58,540 nucleotides of DNA from Bacteroidia bacterium (GTDB lineage: Bacteria; Bacteroidota; Bacteroidia; Chitinophagales; BACL12): assembly GCA_030432405.1 (NCBI GenBank), contig JAUIHG010000003.1:1-58540 (forward strand). The letters are read 5' to 3'. Shown here one piece after another: positions 15,698-23,144 of the stretch. The notes beneath the pieces were generated by a model. It had not been told where the DNA came from. It was given only the letters and a program-made list of their open reading frames with translations, and did no database searches. Made by a program: the position numbers and the translations under genes. Position 1 is the stretch's first letter, and every line of letters starts with the position of its first letter.

Positions 15698-16752
15698 CAG
15701 GAACGGGTCACCTGGGCTTCTGCCGCCGGGAGCGTGGTCCGCAGCTGTTGCCGGACTTCACTGGGGTGCATGCCAAAGCGCTGTTTGAAAATGCGGGCAA
15801 AATAGGAGCGGTTCTCGTAGCCCACGCGATACACGACTTCTCCAACCGGCATATCGTCCTGCAGCAGCATTTGATTGGCCCAGTCCAGGCGTTTGCCGGT
15901 GGTGTAGCGGTTGATGGTGGTATTGAAAACTTGTTTGAACCCGCGCTTGAGCTTGTTGACGTTTACGCCGACTTGCCGGGCAAGCTCGGGTATGGTGGGC
16001 GGATCCTCCAGTGCGCCATCAATTTTTTGTCGGGCAAGCAGGATGGCATCCAAATCCATGGGCTTGAGGTCCACCTTGCGCTTGTCCGGTGCAGTCTTGT
16101 CGAGGTATTGAAAGAACTGGAGGGTCAACAATTCCAGCGTCTTGGCCTCAATGAACGCATCCTCCAAACCCGGTTTGAACCGGTTGGCCAGCATTTGCGC
16201 CAAAACACGGCTGATGTGCACCCCGTAAGGCTTCTGGTAATAGAAGCTGTTGCGTTCTTCGCCGCCCCGGAACAATTGGCCGAGTCGGCGGGGCAATGCC
16301 TGGGACGTGCTTTCCAAATGGGCCTGGTAGCGCTTGCGTTCGATGGCCACCAAAACCCACTGCTGCTGGACCTCACCGGGCCAAACCAGATTGACTTCCG
16401 GACTGCCATAGGGCGCGTGGATGGCCACGTCGAGCTCATGCACGCTTTCAAACGTTTCCCGCTTGAACAGGCCTATTTGCATGTCGCCCTTGATCTGATA
16501 GGCAAACAGAATCGGCGTCTTTTCTTCCGTTTCCACCACCACATCAAGGGGTGCATGCAGGCGGCCCTTGAACAGGGTGGCATACAATCCGGCTTCAAAA
16601 CGGTAGGCTTTTATCCAACCTTTGCCGCGCGATGCGGGAATATCCAAGCGGTTGCGGTGTGGCTGTTCACCGGCTTTGATTCCCCACGCCTTGCGCAGAG
16701 CCCCAATCATGCCATTTTTATGAATGGCACGGATGCGTACTTGGGCAGTCAT
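15697..16752 (-). CDS. AraC-family transcriptional regulator
   Basis: The C-terminal ~100 residues are a two-helix-turn-helix AraC/XylS DNA-binding domain (ELARQVGVNVNKLKRGFKQVFNTTINRYT, then DMPVGEVVYRVGYENRSYFARIFKQRFGMHPSEVR). The N-terminal ~220 residues form a presumed ligand-binding or dimerisation domain (APLDVVVETEEKTPILFAYQIKGD). Start 16752 is preferred over 16836 because the extra residues lack similarity to the family. It is followed immediately by the lipoprotein and the packed minus-strand genes to 12230, which it may regulate. Confidence 0.85.
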   Translation of the reverse strand: MTAQVRIRAIHKNGMIGALRKAWGIKAGEQPHRNRLDIPASRGKGWIKAYRFEAGLYATLFKGRLHAPLDVVVETEEKTPILFAYQIKGDMQIGLFKRETFESVHELDVAIHAPYGSPEVNLVWPGEVQQQWVLVAIERKRYQAHLESTSQALPRRLGQLFRGGEERNSFYYQKPYGVHISRVLAQMLANRFKPGLEDAFIEAKTLELLTLQFFQYLDKTAPDKRKVDLKPMDLDAILLARQKIDGALEDPPTIPELARQVGVNVNKLKRGFKQVFNTTINRYTTGKRLDWANQMLLQDDMPVGEVVYRVGYENRSYFARIFKQRFGMHPSEVRQQLRTTLPAAEAQVTRS

Positions 16753-16875
16753 GCTATAAAAAACGGAAACCCCGCGAAACCCGGCGGTCAAACATACGCG
16801 CAGCAGGCTTATCCGGCAGGCAATGCCTGCATTCAAACATGAAATAATGTCCGCAATGGGCCTGTGGAGCGTTCC

Positions 16876-17889
16876 TCAGGATCGGGATGAAGGACCGCCT
16901 TCGGCGAACAGCTCGTGCAGGGATTCGTCGATTTTCTCCCCTCCTTTGATACCAAAGTCCAATGTGCGGATGGGGAACGGAATCGTTATACCGTTTTCCT
17001 GGAAGCTGCGGTGGATGGCCACAACCGCTTCGTGTCGGGCTTGCAGGTAGTCGGAAGGCTCAAGACAGTCGTGCCCGAGCCAAAAGCGCACGGTAAAATC
17101 AACGCTGCTCGAGCCAAAGCCCTCATAAAAGACGGTGACTTCCCGTTCGTTGTTGCAAGCGGCCGACTTGACGATGGCCTGTTTGGCAATCTCTGCCGCG
17201 CGGGCCAGATCGTCGCCGTAGGATACGCCGCAACTGATGTCCACACGGCGTTCGCCGGTCACGGTATAATTGGTCAATGGATTTTCCACCACCATGCGGT
17301 TGGGAATAACCACCAGTTGGCCCTGAAAGGTTTTTACATGCAGCGTGCGCAACGTGATCTTCTGGATAATGCCGGTGATGCCGTTGGTCTCAATCATATC
17401 CCCGATGTTGTAGGGATTGCGCAGCGACATCAGGACACCGGCCAACAGGTTGGCCATGGAGTCCTGGAAAGCAAGACCAATGACCAGGCCGGCAATCCCT
17501 GCTCCGGCCAACATGGAACTGAGCGCCTTGTTGAGGTCCATGATGCCGAGCGCAAGAATCAGACCCAGAATGACCAGTATCACAGAACCGATATTGGCCA
17601 TCAGTTTGTTGACGGCTTGGTTGCTGCTGAAACGGCCACTCAGGCGCTCAATGCTGCGGTTGAGAAAACGGGAGGCAAAAACGGCCAGCATCAAGACGAC
17701 CAGAGCCAGCAGGGCATTGGGCAACATGTTGATGGCGGCGTCAAGCCATCCATCCAACTTGTCCCACATGCCCTGCCAGGCGTCCTGGACGTTGCCCACT
17801 TGCTCTGGGCCAGCTGCTGCAGCTCCATGGCCAGCAGTTACGGCACTATCGGCCGGGTTCAATAGGGGGTTTTGCATCGGAGGCACCAT
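16876..17889 (-). CDS. MscS-family mechanosensitive ion channel with N-terminal extension
   Basis: The 337-residue protein has a ~50-residue Ala/Gly-rich N-terminal extension, then a TM bundle (MLPNALLALVVLMLAVFASRFL, IGSVILVILGLILALGIMDLN). The pore helix is ALSSMLAGAGIAGLVIGLAFQDSMANLLAGVLMSL. Cytoplasmic beta domain TLRTLHVKTFQGQLVVIPNRMVVENPL and vestibule GVSYGDDLARAAE complete the MscS fold. It is the second MscS paralogue in the window and is more like the cyanobacterial/YnaI branch. M5 (17877) is an alternative start. Role: osmotic safety valve. Confidence 0.92.
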   Translation of the reverse strand: MVPPMQNPLLNPADSAVTAGHGAAAAGPEQVGNVQDAWQGMWDKLDGWLDAAINMLPNALLALVVLMLAVFASRFLNRSIERLSGRFSSNQAVNKLMANIGSVILVILGLILALGIMDLNKALSSMLAGAGIAGLVIGLAFQDSMANLLAGVLMSLRNPYNIGDMIETNGITGIIQKITLRTLHVKTFQGQLVVIPNRMVVENPLTNYTVTGERRVDISCGVSYGDDLARAAEIAKQAIVKSAACNNEREVTVFYEGFGSSSVDFTVRFWLGHDCLEPSDYLQARHEAVVAIHRSFQENGITIPFPIRTLDFGIKGGEKIDESLHELFAEGGPSSRS

Positions 17890-17921
17890 TCAGGTTGTCA
17901 ATAGGATCAGGCGCCGTGTGC

Positions 17922-18263
17922 TCAGCTTTGGGTCATATCGTCCCATTCGTCTTTCAGGGATTCCCACTGTTTTTTGGTTTCATCCGTGAAATTGTCCCAG
18001 CCATCTTCGGCCTTATGTTCGAGATCTTCCCATTCACGGGCCAAAGCGTTTTTCTCTGTATCGGTTTTTTCGCCCCATTGGCGAAATTCTCTTTCCATAT
18101 CGTCCATGGACTCGTTGAACGCTGCGCTGACATCGTCCATGGTTTCTTCCACGGATTCGGAGAGGTCATCGCTGGATTGCTGGTTGCTGGATTCAGCGCA
18201 GGAAATGGCCAAGGTCTGGGCGGAAAGGACGGCAACAAGGGCCGTTTTGAATACAATGTGCAT
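17922..18263 (-). CDS. Small acidic lipoprotein with helical repeats
   Basis: From ATG 18263 the protein has 113 residues: a signal peptide with lipobox AISC (Cys22) and then a highly charged, helical mature part with regularly spaced Trp and Met/Phe (ESVEETMDDVSAAFNESMDDME, FRQWGEKTDTEKNALAREWEDLEHKAEDGWDNFTDE). This suggests amphipathic coiled coil or bundle, resembling the stress-associated small lipoproteins of Bacteroidota. It lies 32 bp upstream of the second mscS on the same strand, so an operon is likely. Function is unknown. Confidence 0.65.
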   Translation of the reverse strand: MHIVFKTALVAVLSAQTLAISCAESSNQQSSDDLSESVEETMDDVSAAFNESMDDMEREFRQWGEKTDTEKNALAREWEDLEHKAEDGWDNFTDETKKQWESLKDEWDDMTQS

Positions 18264-18282
18264 AAGGCAGTTTTTAAGTGTT

Positions 18283-18300
18283 CGTTGCAATAGCGCAACG
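18283..18300. other. Short inverted repeat upstream of small lipoprotein gene
   Basis: CGTTGC and GCAACG flank a 6-nt loop within the 235-bp divergent region between the lipoprotein gene and dps. It could be a regulator site; no further support. Confidence 0.3.
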
Positions 18301-18498
18301 ACGAGCCCAAAGATCCCTAAAGGCCCTACCACACGGTATCCCTAAGCGCAGGACAAGGGTACCAAAAGGACCGTTTGATGTCCTCCGCAGGATGGCATCA
18401 CCAATTGGTACCAGCGCTCTGCTGAATCGCATCCTCTACTGTGCAGGTGCAGCCGATATTGCAACCATCACTTTCGAAGCATTCCAATTTTACCTACC

Positions 18499-19017
18499 AT
18501 GAACTATTTGAATTTATCAGAAGACAAACTCAAACGCATTGTCGATCAATTGAACCAGTTTCTCGCTGACCTTCATGTGCACTATCAAAACCTGCGCCAG
18601 GCTCATTGGTCCGTTGAAGGCCCCATGTTCTTCAGCCTGCACGAGGCTTACGAACAGGACTACAATGTAACCAAGGTTCAAATTGATGACGTGGCCGAAA
18701 GGATTCGCGCATTGCGCGAACACCCCATGAGCGCCTTCAGCCAATACCTTGAGCAAACGCAGCTTTCCGAAATGGAATACAACGTCAATCCATTTGTGCA
18801 TATGCGGACTTTACTAAATGACAAGCGCATCTTGATTGAAGATTTGCGCACGTTGATCGAAAAGGCACAAGACGCCGATGACGAAGGCACCATCGACATG
18901 GCAGGCAGCATGCTGGCCGGAATCGAAAAGCAATCCTGGATGTACCAGGCTTGGATCAATGAACAGGAAAGCATTCATAAAGCGCTCAACATGGCCATGC
19001 AGGAATCCAACAGCTGA
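18499..19017 (+). CDS. dps: Dps/ferritin-like DNA-protection protein
   Basis: The 172-residue protein carries the intersubunit ferroxidase ligands H36 (QAHWSVEG), H48 (SLHEAYEQDY), D63 and E67 (QIDDVAERI), with the 12-, 15- and 4-residue spacings of Dps proteins. The Dps signature of an N-terminal helical start and a mainly alpha fold is clear. Such dodecamers oxidise and store iron and protect DNA under oxidative and starvation stress. It has its own terminator (19043-19069), so it is monocistronic and separated from the small stress operon that follows. Confidence 0.92.
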   Translation: MNYLNLSEDKLKRIVDQLNQFLADLHVHYQNLRQAHWSVEGPMFFSLHEAYEQDYNVTKVQIDDVAERIRALREHPMSAFSQYLEQTQLSEMEYNVNPFVHMRTLLNDKRILIEDLRTLIEKAQDADDEGTIDMAGSMLAGIEKQSWMYQAWINEQESIHKALNMAMQESNS

Positions 19018-19042
19018 TTCCAGCACACAACCAGTCTTTCAC

Positions 19043-19069
19043 AGCCGCTCCATCCGGGGCGGCTTTTTT
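19043..19069 (+). terminator. Rho-independent terminator of dps
   Basis: Stem AGCCGC (19043-19048) with GCGGCT (19059-19064), extended inward by about three pairs, followed by a T run. Confidence 0.75.
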
Positions 19070-19235
19070 GATTTTGGTCTGTTTGATTTTAATCATGCCA
19101 CAAAAATGCACGGCCGAGGACTATCCTGAATATGCGATTGTACGGGTTAGAACCACGCGGCTTCGGATTGGTCTTGAGAACAGAGGCCTGTGCAGCGATC
19201 TTTGGACCATCATTCAATCACGAAATATCGAATCA

Positions 19236-19556
19236 ATGTCTAAGTCCAGATCTTTTTTTCAGAGAAACAAGAGTGCTTTAATCACCCTCGGTGCCGGTTT
19301 GGGCATCGGTGCAGCCCTCGGCCTTTTGTATGCGCCGGAGAAAGGGAAAAAAACCCGTAAGCGCCTCCGCGATCAAACCAACGCCATGGCCGATCAGGCC
19401 AACGCCCTGGCTGCACAAGCCAAGGAAAGCACCGATGAATGGATGAACAAGATCAACGAGCAATTCAGCAACGGCAAAGACGAAGTCTCCGAGCTGAAAG
19501 CTCAAGTTCGCCGACTGGCCCGCAAGGTTGAACACGAAATGAGCGAAAACTCCTGA
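19236..19556 (+). CDS. YtxH-like small membrane-anchored stress protein
   Basis: The 106-residue protein starts at ATG 19236 with a basic leader (MSKSRSFFQRNK) and one membrane helix (ALITLGAGLGIGAALGLLYAP), directly followed by EKGKKTRKRLRDQ, which is the YtxH family hallmark. The rest is a charged helical region. The open frame reaches 19068, but those residues have no family match. It is the first gene of a four-gene operon of small envelope-stress proteins ending at the terminator 20515-20546. Confidence 0.85.
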   Translation: MSKSRSFFQRNKSALITLGAGLGIGAALGLLYAPEKGKKTRKRLRDQTNAMADQANALAAQAKESTDEWMNKINEQFSNGKDEVSELKAQVRRLARKVEHEMSENS

Positions 19557-19596
19557 TCCACCCTTTTCACCGGATTTAATCCTGTAAGACCAGCAG

Positions 19597-20049
19597 ATGT
19601 CTGTCAAACTCATTGAAAACGCCTTGGAGTGGCTGAAGCTTGAAGCCTTGCATTGGGTGAGCATGCGCTTGCCCAACCTGGCCATAGCTGGCGCCTCCTT
19701 ATACGCCGGACATCTGCTGGTCTTTTTACTGATCACCCTCGTGAGCGCATCCGCTACGGCTTACTATGCGCCCATATGGGCCGTTCCGCTGGTCATGTTG
19801 GCGGTCTGGCTGATCTTCTTTGCCGTGTTGTACCGCTTTCAACGCCAACTGGTCCTCCGTCCCATGGTGCGCCTGTTTTTAACGGGCGTCGGTGAAAAAC
19901 TGGAGGATGAGGATTTGCCCCAGAGTTTGGAAGGGCTTGAGCACAAAAAAGATCAAGTGCGCTTCCAAATGATGTCGGCGGCAGTATTCTACACTGCCGA
20001 ACAAGCTTTTCAGGCCAAATCCCAGTCCCCTGACAGCGGCGCAGCTTGA
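19597..20049 (+). CDS. Phage-holin-family (DUF1469-like) inner-membrane protein
   Basis: The 150-residue protein has two adjacent transmembrane helices (ASLYAGHLLVFLLITLVSASATAYYA and WAVPLVMLAVWLIFFAVLYRF) after an amphipathic N-terminal helix. This topology is that of the small membrane proteins called phage holin family, superfamily III, or DUF1469. In Bacteroidota these commonly sit beside YtxH and CsbD genes, as here, and are not phage-derived. It is expected to act in envelope stress. The family name is tentative. Confidence 0.6.
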   Translation: MSVKLIENALEWLKLEALHWVSMRLPNLAIAGASLYAGHLLVFLLITLVSASATAYYAPIWAVPLVMLAVWLIFFAVLYRFQRQLVLRPMVRLFLTGVGEKLEDEDLPQSLEGLEHKKDQVRFQMMSAAVFYTAEQAFQAKSQSPDSGAA

Positions 20050-20109
20050 TCCCTGCATTTTCACGGACGTCCCCATGGCTGTCCGTTATCCCCCAAAACC
20101 CCCTTTGTT

Positions 20110-20274
20110 ATGTTGAATTGGACCATATCCCTGTTGCTGATTGCCTTGATTGCCGGAATCCTCGGCTTCACGGGAATCGCTGGTGCTGCCGTTGGCATCG
20201 CCAAAATCATCTTCTTCATTTTTATCATCCTGTGGATCATCAGCCTGGTTGCTCGCAGCCTGCGATCCGCTTAA
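20110..20274 (+). CDS. DUF1328-type small membrane protein
   Basis: This 54-residue gene begins [20 protein letters not shown] and has two predicted membrane helices separated by a short Gly/Ala turn ([18 protein letters not shown]), ending in a basic tail (ARSLRSA). Size, topology and the LNW start match the DUF1328/YtjA family. It lies between the holin-like gene and csbD, with 60- and 12-nt gaps, in the small stress operon. It is too short for many gene finders but is well supported by family match. Confidence 0.85.
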   Translation: MLNWTISLLLIALIAGILGFTGIAGAAVGIAKIIFFIFIILWIISLVARSLRSA

Positions 20275-20286
20275 ACCCCGCATATC

Positions 20287-20487
20287 GTGGATCCCAAATT
20301 GAAATCCAAAATTCGCGCCAACTGGAAAACTGTTTCCGGCGAGCTCAAGTCCCGCTATGGCGAGATGGTCAACGACGAAGACCTCAAACTGGAAGGGGAC
20401 ATTGAGCAGACCTTTGGCCGTCTTGAGAACAAGACCCGAAAATCCATTCAGCAATTGGAGCAGGAAGTGGAGCAGATTCTGCTCTGA
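20287..20487 (+). CDS. CsbD-like stress protein (GTG start)
   Basis: The 66-residue protein starts with GTG at 20287. It has the charged, helical pattern of the CsbD family (SKIRANWKTVSGELKSRYGEMVNDEDLKLEGDIEQTFGRLENKTRK). CsbD proteins are general-stress proteins, cytoplasmic, of unknown biochemical role. The gene is the last of the four-gene operon and is followed by a strong terminator. Confidence 0.85.
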   Translation: MDPKLKSKIRANWKTVSGELKSRYGEMVNDEDLKLEGDIEQTFGRLENKTRKSIQQLEQEVEQILL

Positions 20488-20514
20488 CCACTGCATCCAC
20501 AATACGCCCCCCTG

Positions 20515-20546
20515 AAAAGGCTGCCCTATCCGGCAGCCTTTTTTTT
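20515..20546 (+). terminator. Rho-independent terminator of YtxH-CsbD operon
   Basis: Perfect 11-bp stem AAAAGGCTGCC (20515-20525) with GGCAGCCTTTT, 6-nt loop, T run to 20546. Confidence 0.9.
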
Positions 20547-20636
20547 GGCAGAACCCGTTGGAAATCCGACACAACCTTGTCACATGCAACCCTTTTCTGT
20601 TTTTGACCGTATGAACGCATGGTATTTCTTTCTTAT

Positions 20637-21800
20637 ATGCGCACATACACACTACTCAACCTGGGGCCCCTGGCCAGAAGCTATCCCTTAAAGCTTTTGG
20701 CCATCGCCTTCATCGGCATTCACTTGCCTTTGATGGGCGTGTTGATCTACACTGCTGGCCATGTGATGGAGCACGCCAACGCCATCATCAGTCTGACCAT
20801 TCTGTTCACGGCCATTTCCACAACGATCACCCTGTATCTGCTGCATGACCTGCTAACGCCTGTCCGCAAGCTGAACAAGACCATGCAGCACTTCCACGCA
20901 ACAGGAGAACTGCTGCAATTGCCTACCGGATTTTCGGATGAAGTGGGCAAGCTGATGACCAGCACACAGGAGGTGTTGCGCGACCGCAAGGCGATGGAGC
21001 TCGAGCGCCAACGTATGGTGCAGCGCCTGCGGGTACGGAATCAAAACCTGCGCGACCAGTTGCTGATTACCCGGAACCTGGAGTCCTTCGAGCACCTGGC
21101 CTCGCATGACCTGCAGGAACCGATCCGGGCTCTGTGCATTGAACTGCAATACCTCAAACGCCTTTCCGGCGAAACCCTTTCCCAGGAACAGCAGGCCATT
21201 TGGGACCGGCTCTACGCCTCCTGCGAAAAGCTCAAGAACAGCATATCGGGGCTGGTGGAACTGGCGGGCCTTAAAAAACACCCTACGCCCATCCAGGTGG
21301 ATCTGCCCACGCTTTGGAAAACAGCCTGGGAAGAACAGGGTATGGACAGTCCGGCGCCGACCATGCCGGAACTCCAGCGCGTGGAAGGATCTCCGCTCTT
21401 GCTGCAACGGCTGTTTTCCGAGTTGATTGACAATGCCCGCAAGTTTCGTTCGCCGAGCAGGCCTTTATGCATCAGCATACACGCCAAACAAGACCGCAAC
21501 AACGTCTACCTGTGGATCGGCGACAACGGCATGGGCTTCGATGTGCAATTCAAAAACCGGATTTTCGCCACGTTTGAAAAACTGGATGGCGCGCAAACGG
21601 AAGGGGTTGGCCTGGGCCTGACCGTTTGCCGGGAAATCGCGGTGTTGCACGGAGGTACCCTGACCGCGGATTCCGAACAAGGCAAGGGAAGCACCTTCCT
21701 GTTGCAGCTGCCCATTTTGCAGCAACGGGATGCGGACAAATCCTTGCGGATTCAGGAAGGAAGGCCGTTTGGTCAGCCAGGGTACAGCATCTCGGCGTAA
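20637..21800 (+). CDS. Sensor histidine kinase (two TM)
   Basis: From ATG 20637 the protein has 387 residues. Two transmembrane helices (LKLLAIAFIGIHLPLMGVLI and ANAIISLTILFTAISTTITLYLL) enclose a very short periplasmic segment. A HAMP-like/coiled-coil linker follows, then HisKA (FEHLASHDLQEPIRAL), and HATPase_c (ELIDNARKF, GDNGMGF, GVGLGLTVCREIAVLHGG, KGSTFLLQLP). No dedicated response regulator gene lies beside it, so it is an orphan kinase. The stop codon overlaps the hflX -7 box. The ATG at 20619 in frame is an alternative start. Confidence 0.88.
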   Translation: MRTYTLLNLGPLARSYPLKLLAIAFIGIHLPLMGVLIYTAGHVMEHANAIISLTILFTAISTTITLYLLHDLLTPVRKLNKTMQHFHATGELLQLPTGFSDEVGKLMTSTQEVLRDRKAMELERQRMVQRLRVRNQNLRDQLLITRNLESFEHLASHDLQEPIRALCIELQYLKRLSGETLSQEQQAIWDRLYASCEKLKNSISGLVELAGLKKHPTPIQVDLPTLWKTAWEEQGMDSPAPTMPELQRVEGSPLLLQRLFSELIDNARKFRSPSRPLCISIHAKQDRNNVYLWIGDNGMGFDVQFKNRIFATFEKLDGAQTEGVGLGLTVCREIAVLHGGTLTADSEQGKGSTFLLQLPILQQRDADKSLRIQEGRPFGQPGYSISA

Positions 21801-21805
21801 GTTTG
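21798..21805 (+). promoter_or_regulatory. -7 promoter element of hflX
   Basis: TAAGTTTG fits TAnnTTTG and includes the stop codon of the preceding kinase gene. A TTTG lies at 21768-21771 with a 26-nt spacer, a little long for a -33 element. Confidence 0.4.
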
Positions 21806-21830
21806 GTTGCTGCATCCCGCAGCCCGTACC

Positions 21831-23030
21831 ATGCCCAACGCCAAGTTTCAGGTCGACAATGCCCAGCAGCCGGAAAAGGCCGTGCTGGTTGGTCTCGTGA
21901 CCCGCGAACAGCGGGAGGAGGAGGTTATGGAGTACCTGGAGGAACTCGCCTTTCTGGCGAAAACCGCCGGTGCCCATACGCAGAAACGCTACTGGCAGAA
22001 GCTCGACATGCCGGATCAGCGGCATTATGTGGGCAAGGGCAAACTCGAAGAAATCACCGAGTACGTGCACGCGCATGACATCGACGTGGTGATTTTTGAC
22101 GACGAAATCAGCCCCTCCCAATTGCGCAACCTGGAACGGGCCCTCAAGGTCAAGGTGCTGGACCGCGCGATGCTGATCCTCGACATCTTCGCCCAACGGG
22201 CGCGCACCGTGCAGGCCAGAACCCAGGTGGAATTGGCCCAAACCAAATACATGCTCCCTCGCCTGCGCGGTTTGTGGACCCACCTGGACCGGGTCAAGGG
22301 GGGCATCGGCATGCGGGGCGCCGGGGAAAAGGAAATTGAAACCGACCGCCGGATTGCCCAGCAGCGCATCGCCCTGCTCAAGGAGCAGCTTTCCAAGATC
22401 GACCGGCAAAACGCCACACAGCGCAAAAACCGCGACGAACTGATCCGCGTAGCGCTGGTGGGGTATACCAACGTGGGCAAGAGCACGCTCATGCGCATCC
22501 TGGCCAAAAGCGATGCGTTTGCGGAAAACAAGCTTTTTGCCACCCTGGATACCACGGTGCGCAAGGTGGTCCTCGAACGCACGCCCTTTTTGCTCTCGGA
22601 TACGGTAGGCTTTATCCGCAAGCTGCCGCACGACCTGGTGGAGAGTTTCAAGTCCACCCTGGACGAGGTCCGCGAATCGGACATCCTGCTGCACGTCATC
22701 GACATTGCCCACCCGCGTTTTGAAGACCATATGGCCGTGGTGCAGAACACGCTGGAGGAACTCGACGCGGGCGACAAGCCAACGCTCCTGGTCTTCAACA
22801 AGATGGACCGCTACGAGGAGCTGCAGTTTGACCCCTATCTGCCAGAGGAGGAAAAACGCGGGCTATTGGAACAACTGGAACGTTCCTGGGCCAAACGCAG
22901 CGAGAACCACGCCGTATTTGTGGCCGCGGCCGAAAAGCGCAACATCGAGGGCTTGCGCGAGCGTTTGCACGAGATGGTCCAGGACGCGTACCGCGAACGC
23001 TACCCCTACCGGACCCGCGAATGGTCCTGA
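21831..23030 (+). CDS. hflX: Ribosome-associated GTPase HflX
   Basis: The 399-residue protein has the N-terminal HflX domain (HTQKRYWQKLDMPDQRHYVGKGKLEEI, FDDEISPSQLRNLERAL, RTQVELAQTKYMLPRLRGLW) and a G domain: P-loop GYTNVGKSTLM, switch and G3 DTVGFIRKLPHDLVESFKSTLDEV, G4 NKMD. This is the standard bacterial HflX architecture, a GTPase that splits or rescues ribosomes under stress. ATG 21831 is chosen over the upstream TTG, which would start before the family's N terminus. A putative terminator follows at 23040. Confidence 0.95.
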   Translation: MPNAKFQVDNAQQPEKAVLVGLVTREQREEEVMEYLEELAFLAKTAGAHTQKRYWQKLDMPDQRHYVGKGKLEEITEYVHAHDIDVVIFDDEISPSQLRNLERALKVKVLDRAMLILDIFAQRARTVQARTQVELAQTKYMLPRLRGLWTHLDRVKGGIGMRGAGEKEIETDRRIAQQRIALLKEQLSKIDRQNATQRKNRDELIRVALVGYTNVGKSTLMRILAKSDAFAENKLFATLDTTVRKVVLERTPFLLSDTVGFIRKLPHDLVESFKSTLDEVRESDILLHVIDIAHPRFEDHMAVVQNTLEELDAGDKPTLLVFNKMDRYEELQFDPYLPEEEKRGLLEQLERSWAKRSENHAVFVAAAEKRNIEGLRERLHEMVQDAYRERYPYRTREWS

Positions 23031-23039
23031 GGTGTACAG

Positions 23040-23072
23040 GATGCCTTTTTCAGAGCATAGGCATCTCTTTTC
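23040..23072 (+). terminator. Possible terminator of hflX
   Basis: GATGCC (23040-23045) pairs with GGCATC (23060-23065) over a 14-nt loop, followed by a T-rich stretch. Confidence 0.4.
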
Positions 23073-23077
23073 TTGGC

Positions 23078-23108
23078 TTTGGGCTGTTTGTTGGAAATAG
23101 TAGCTTTA
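23078..23108 (+). promoter_or_regulatory. Promoter of SulP transporter gene
   Basis: TTTG (23078-23081), 19-nt spacer, TAGCTTTA (23101-23108, 7 of 8 bases of TAnnTTTG at the fixed positions). The spacing suits Bacteroidota sigma factor promoters. Confidence 0.5.
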
Positions 23109-23144
23109 CTATTACTCCTTCACGCTACGACCCAAACCTCCTCC

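Noticed and set aside
19597-20049. Phage holin as evidence of a prophage
   Set aside because: No other phage genes occur; the protein sits in a stress operon with YtxH and CsbD.
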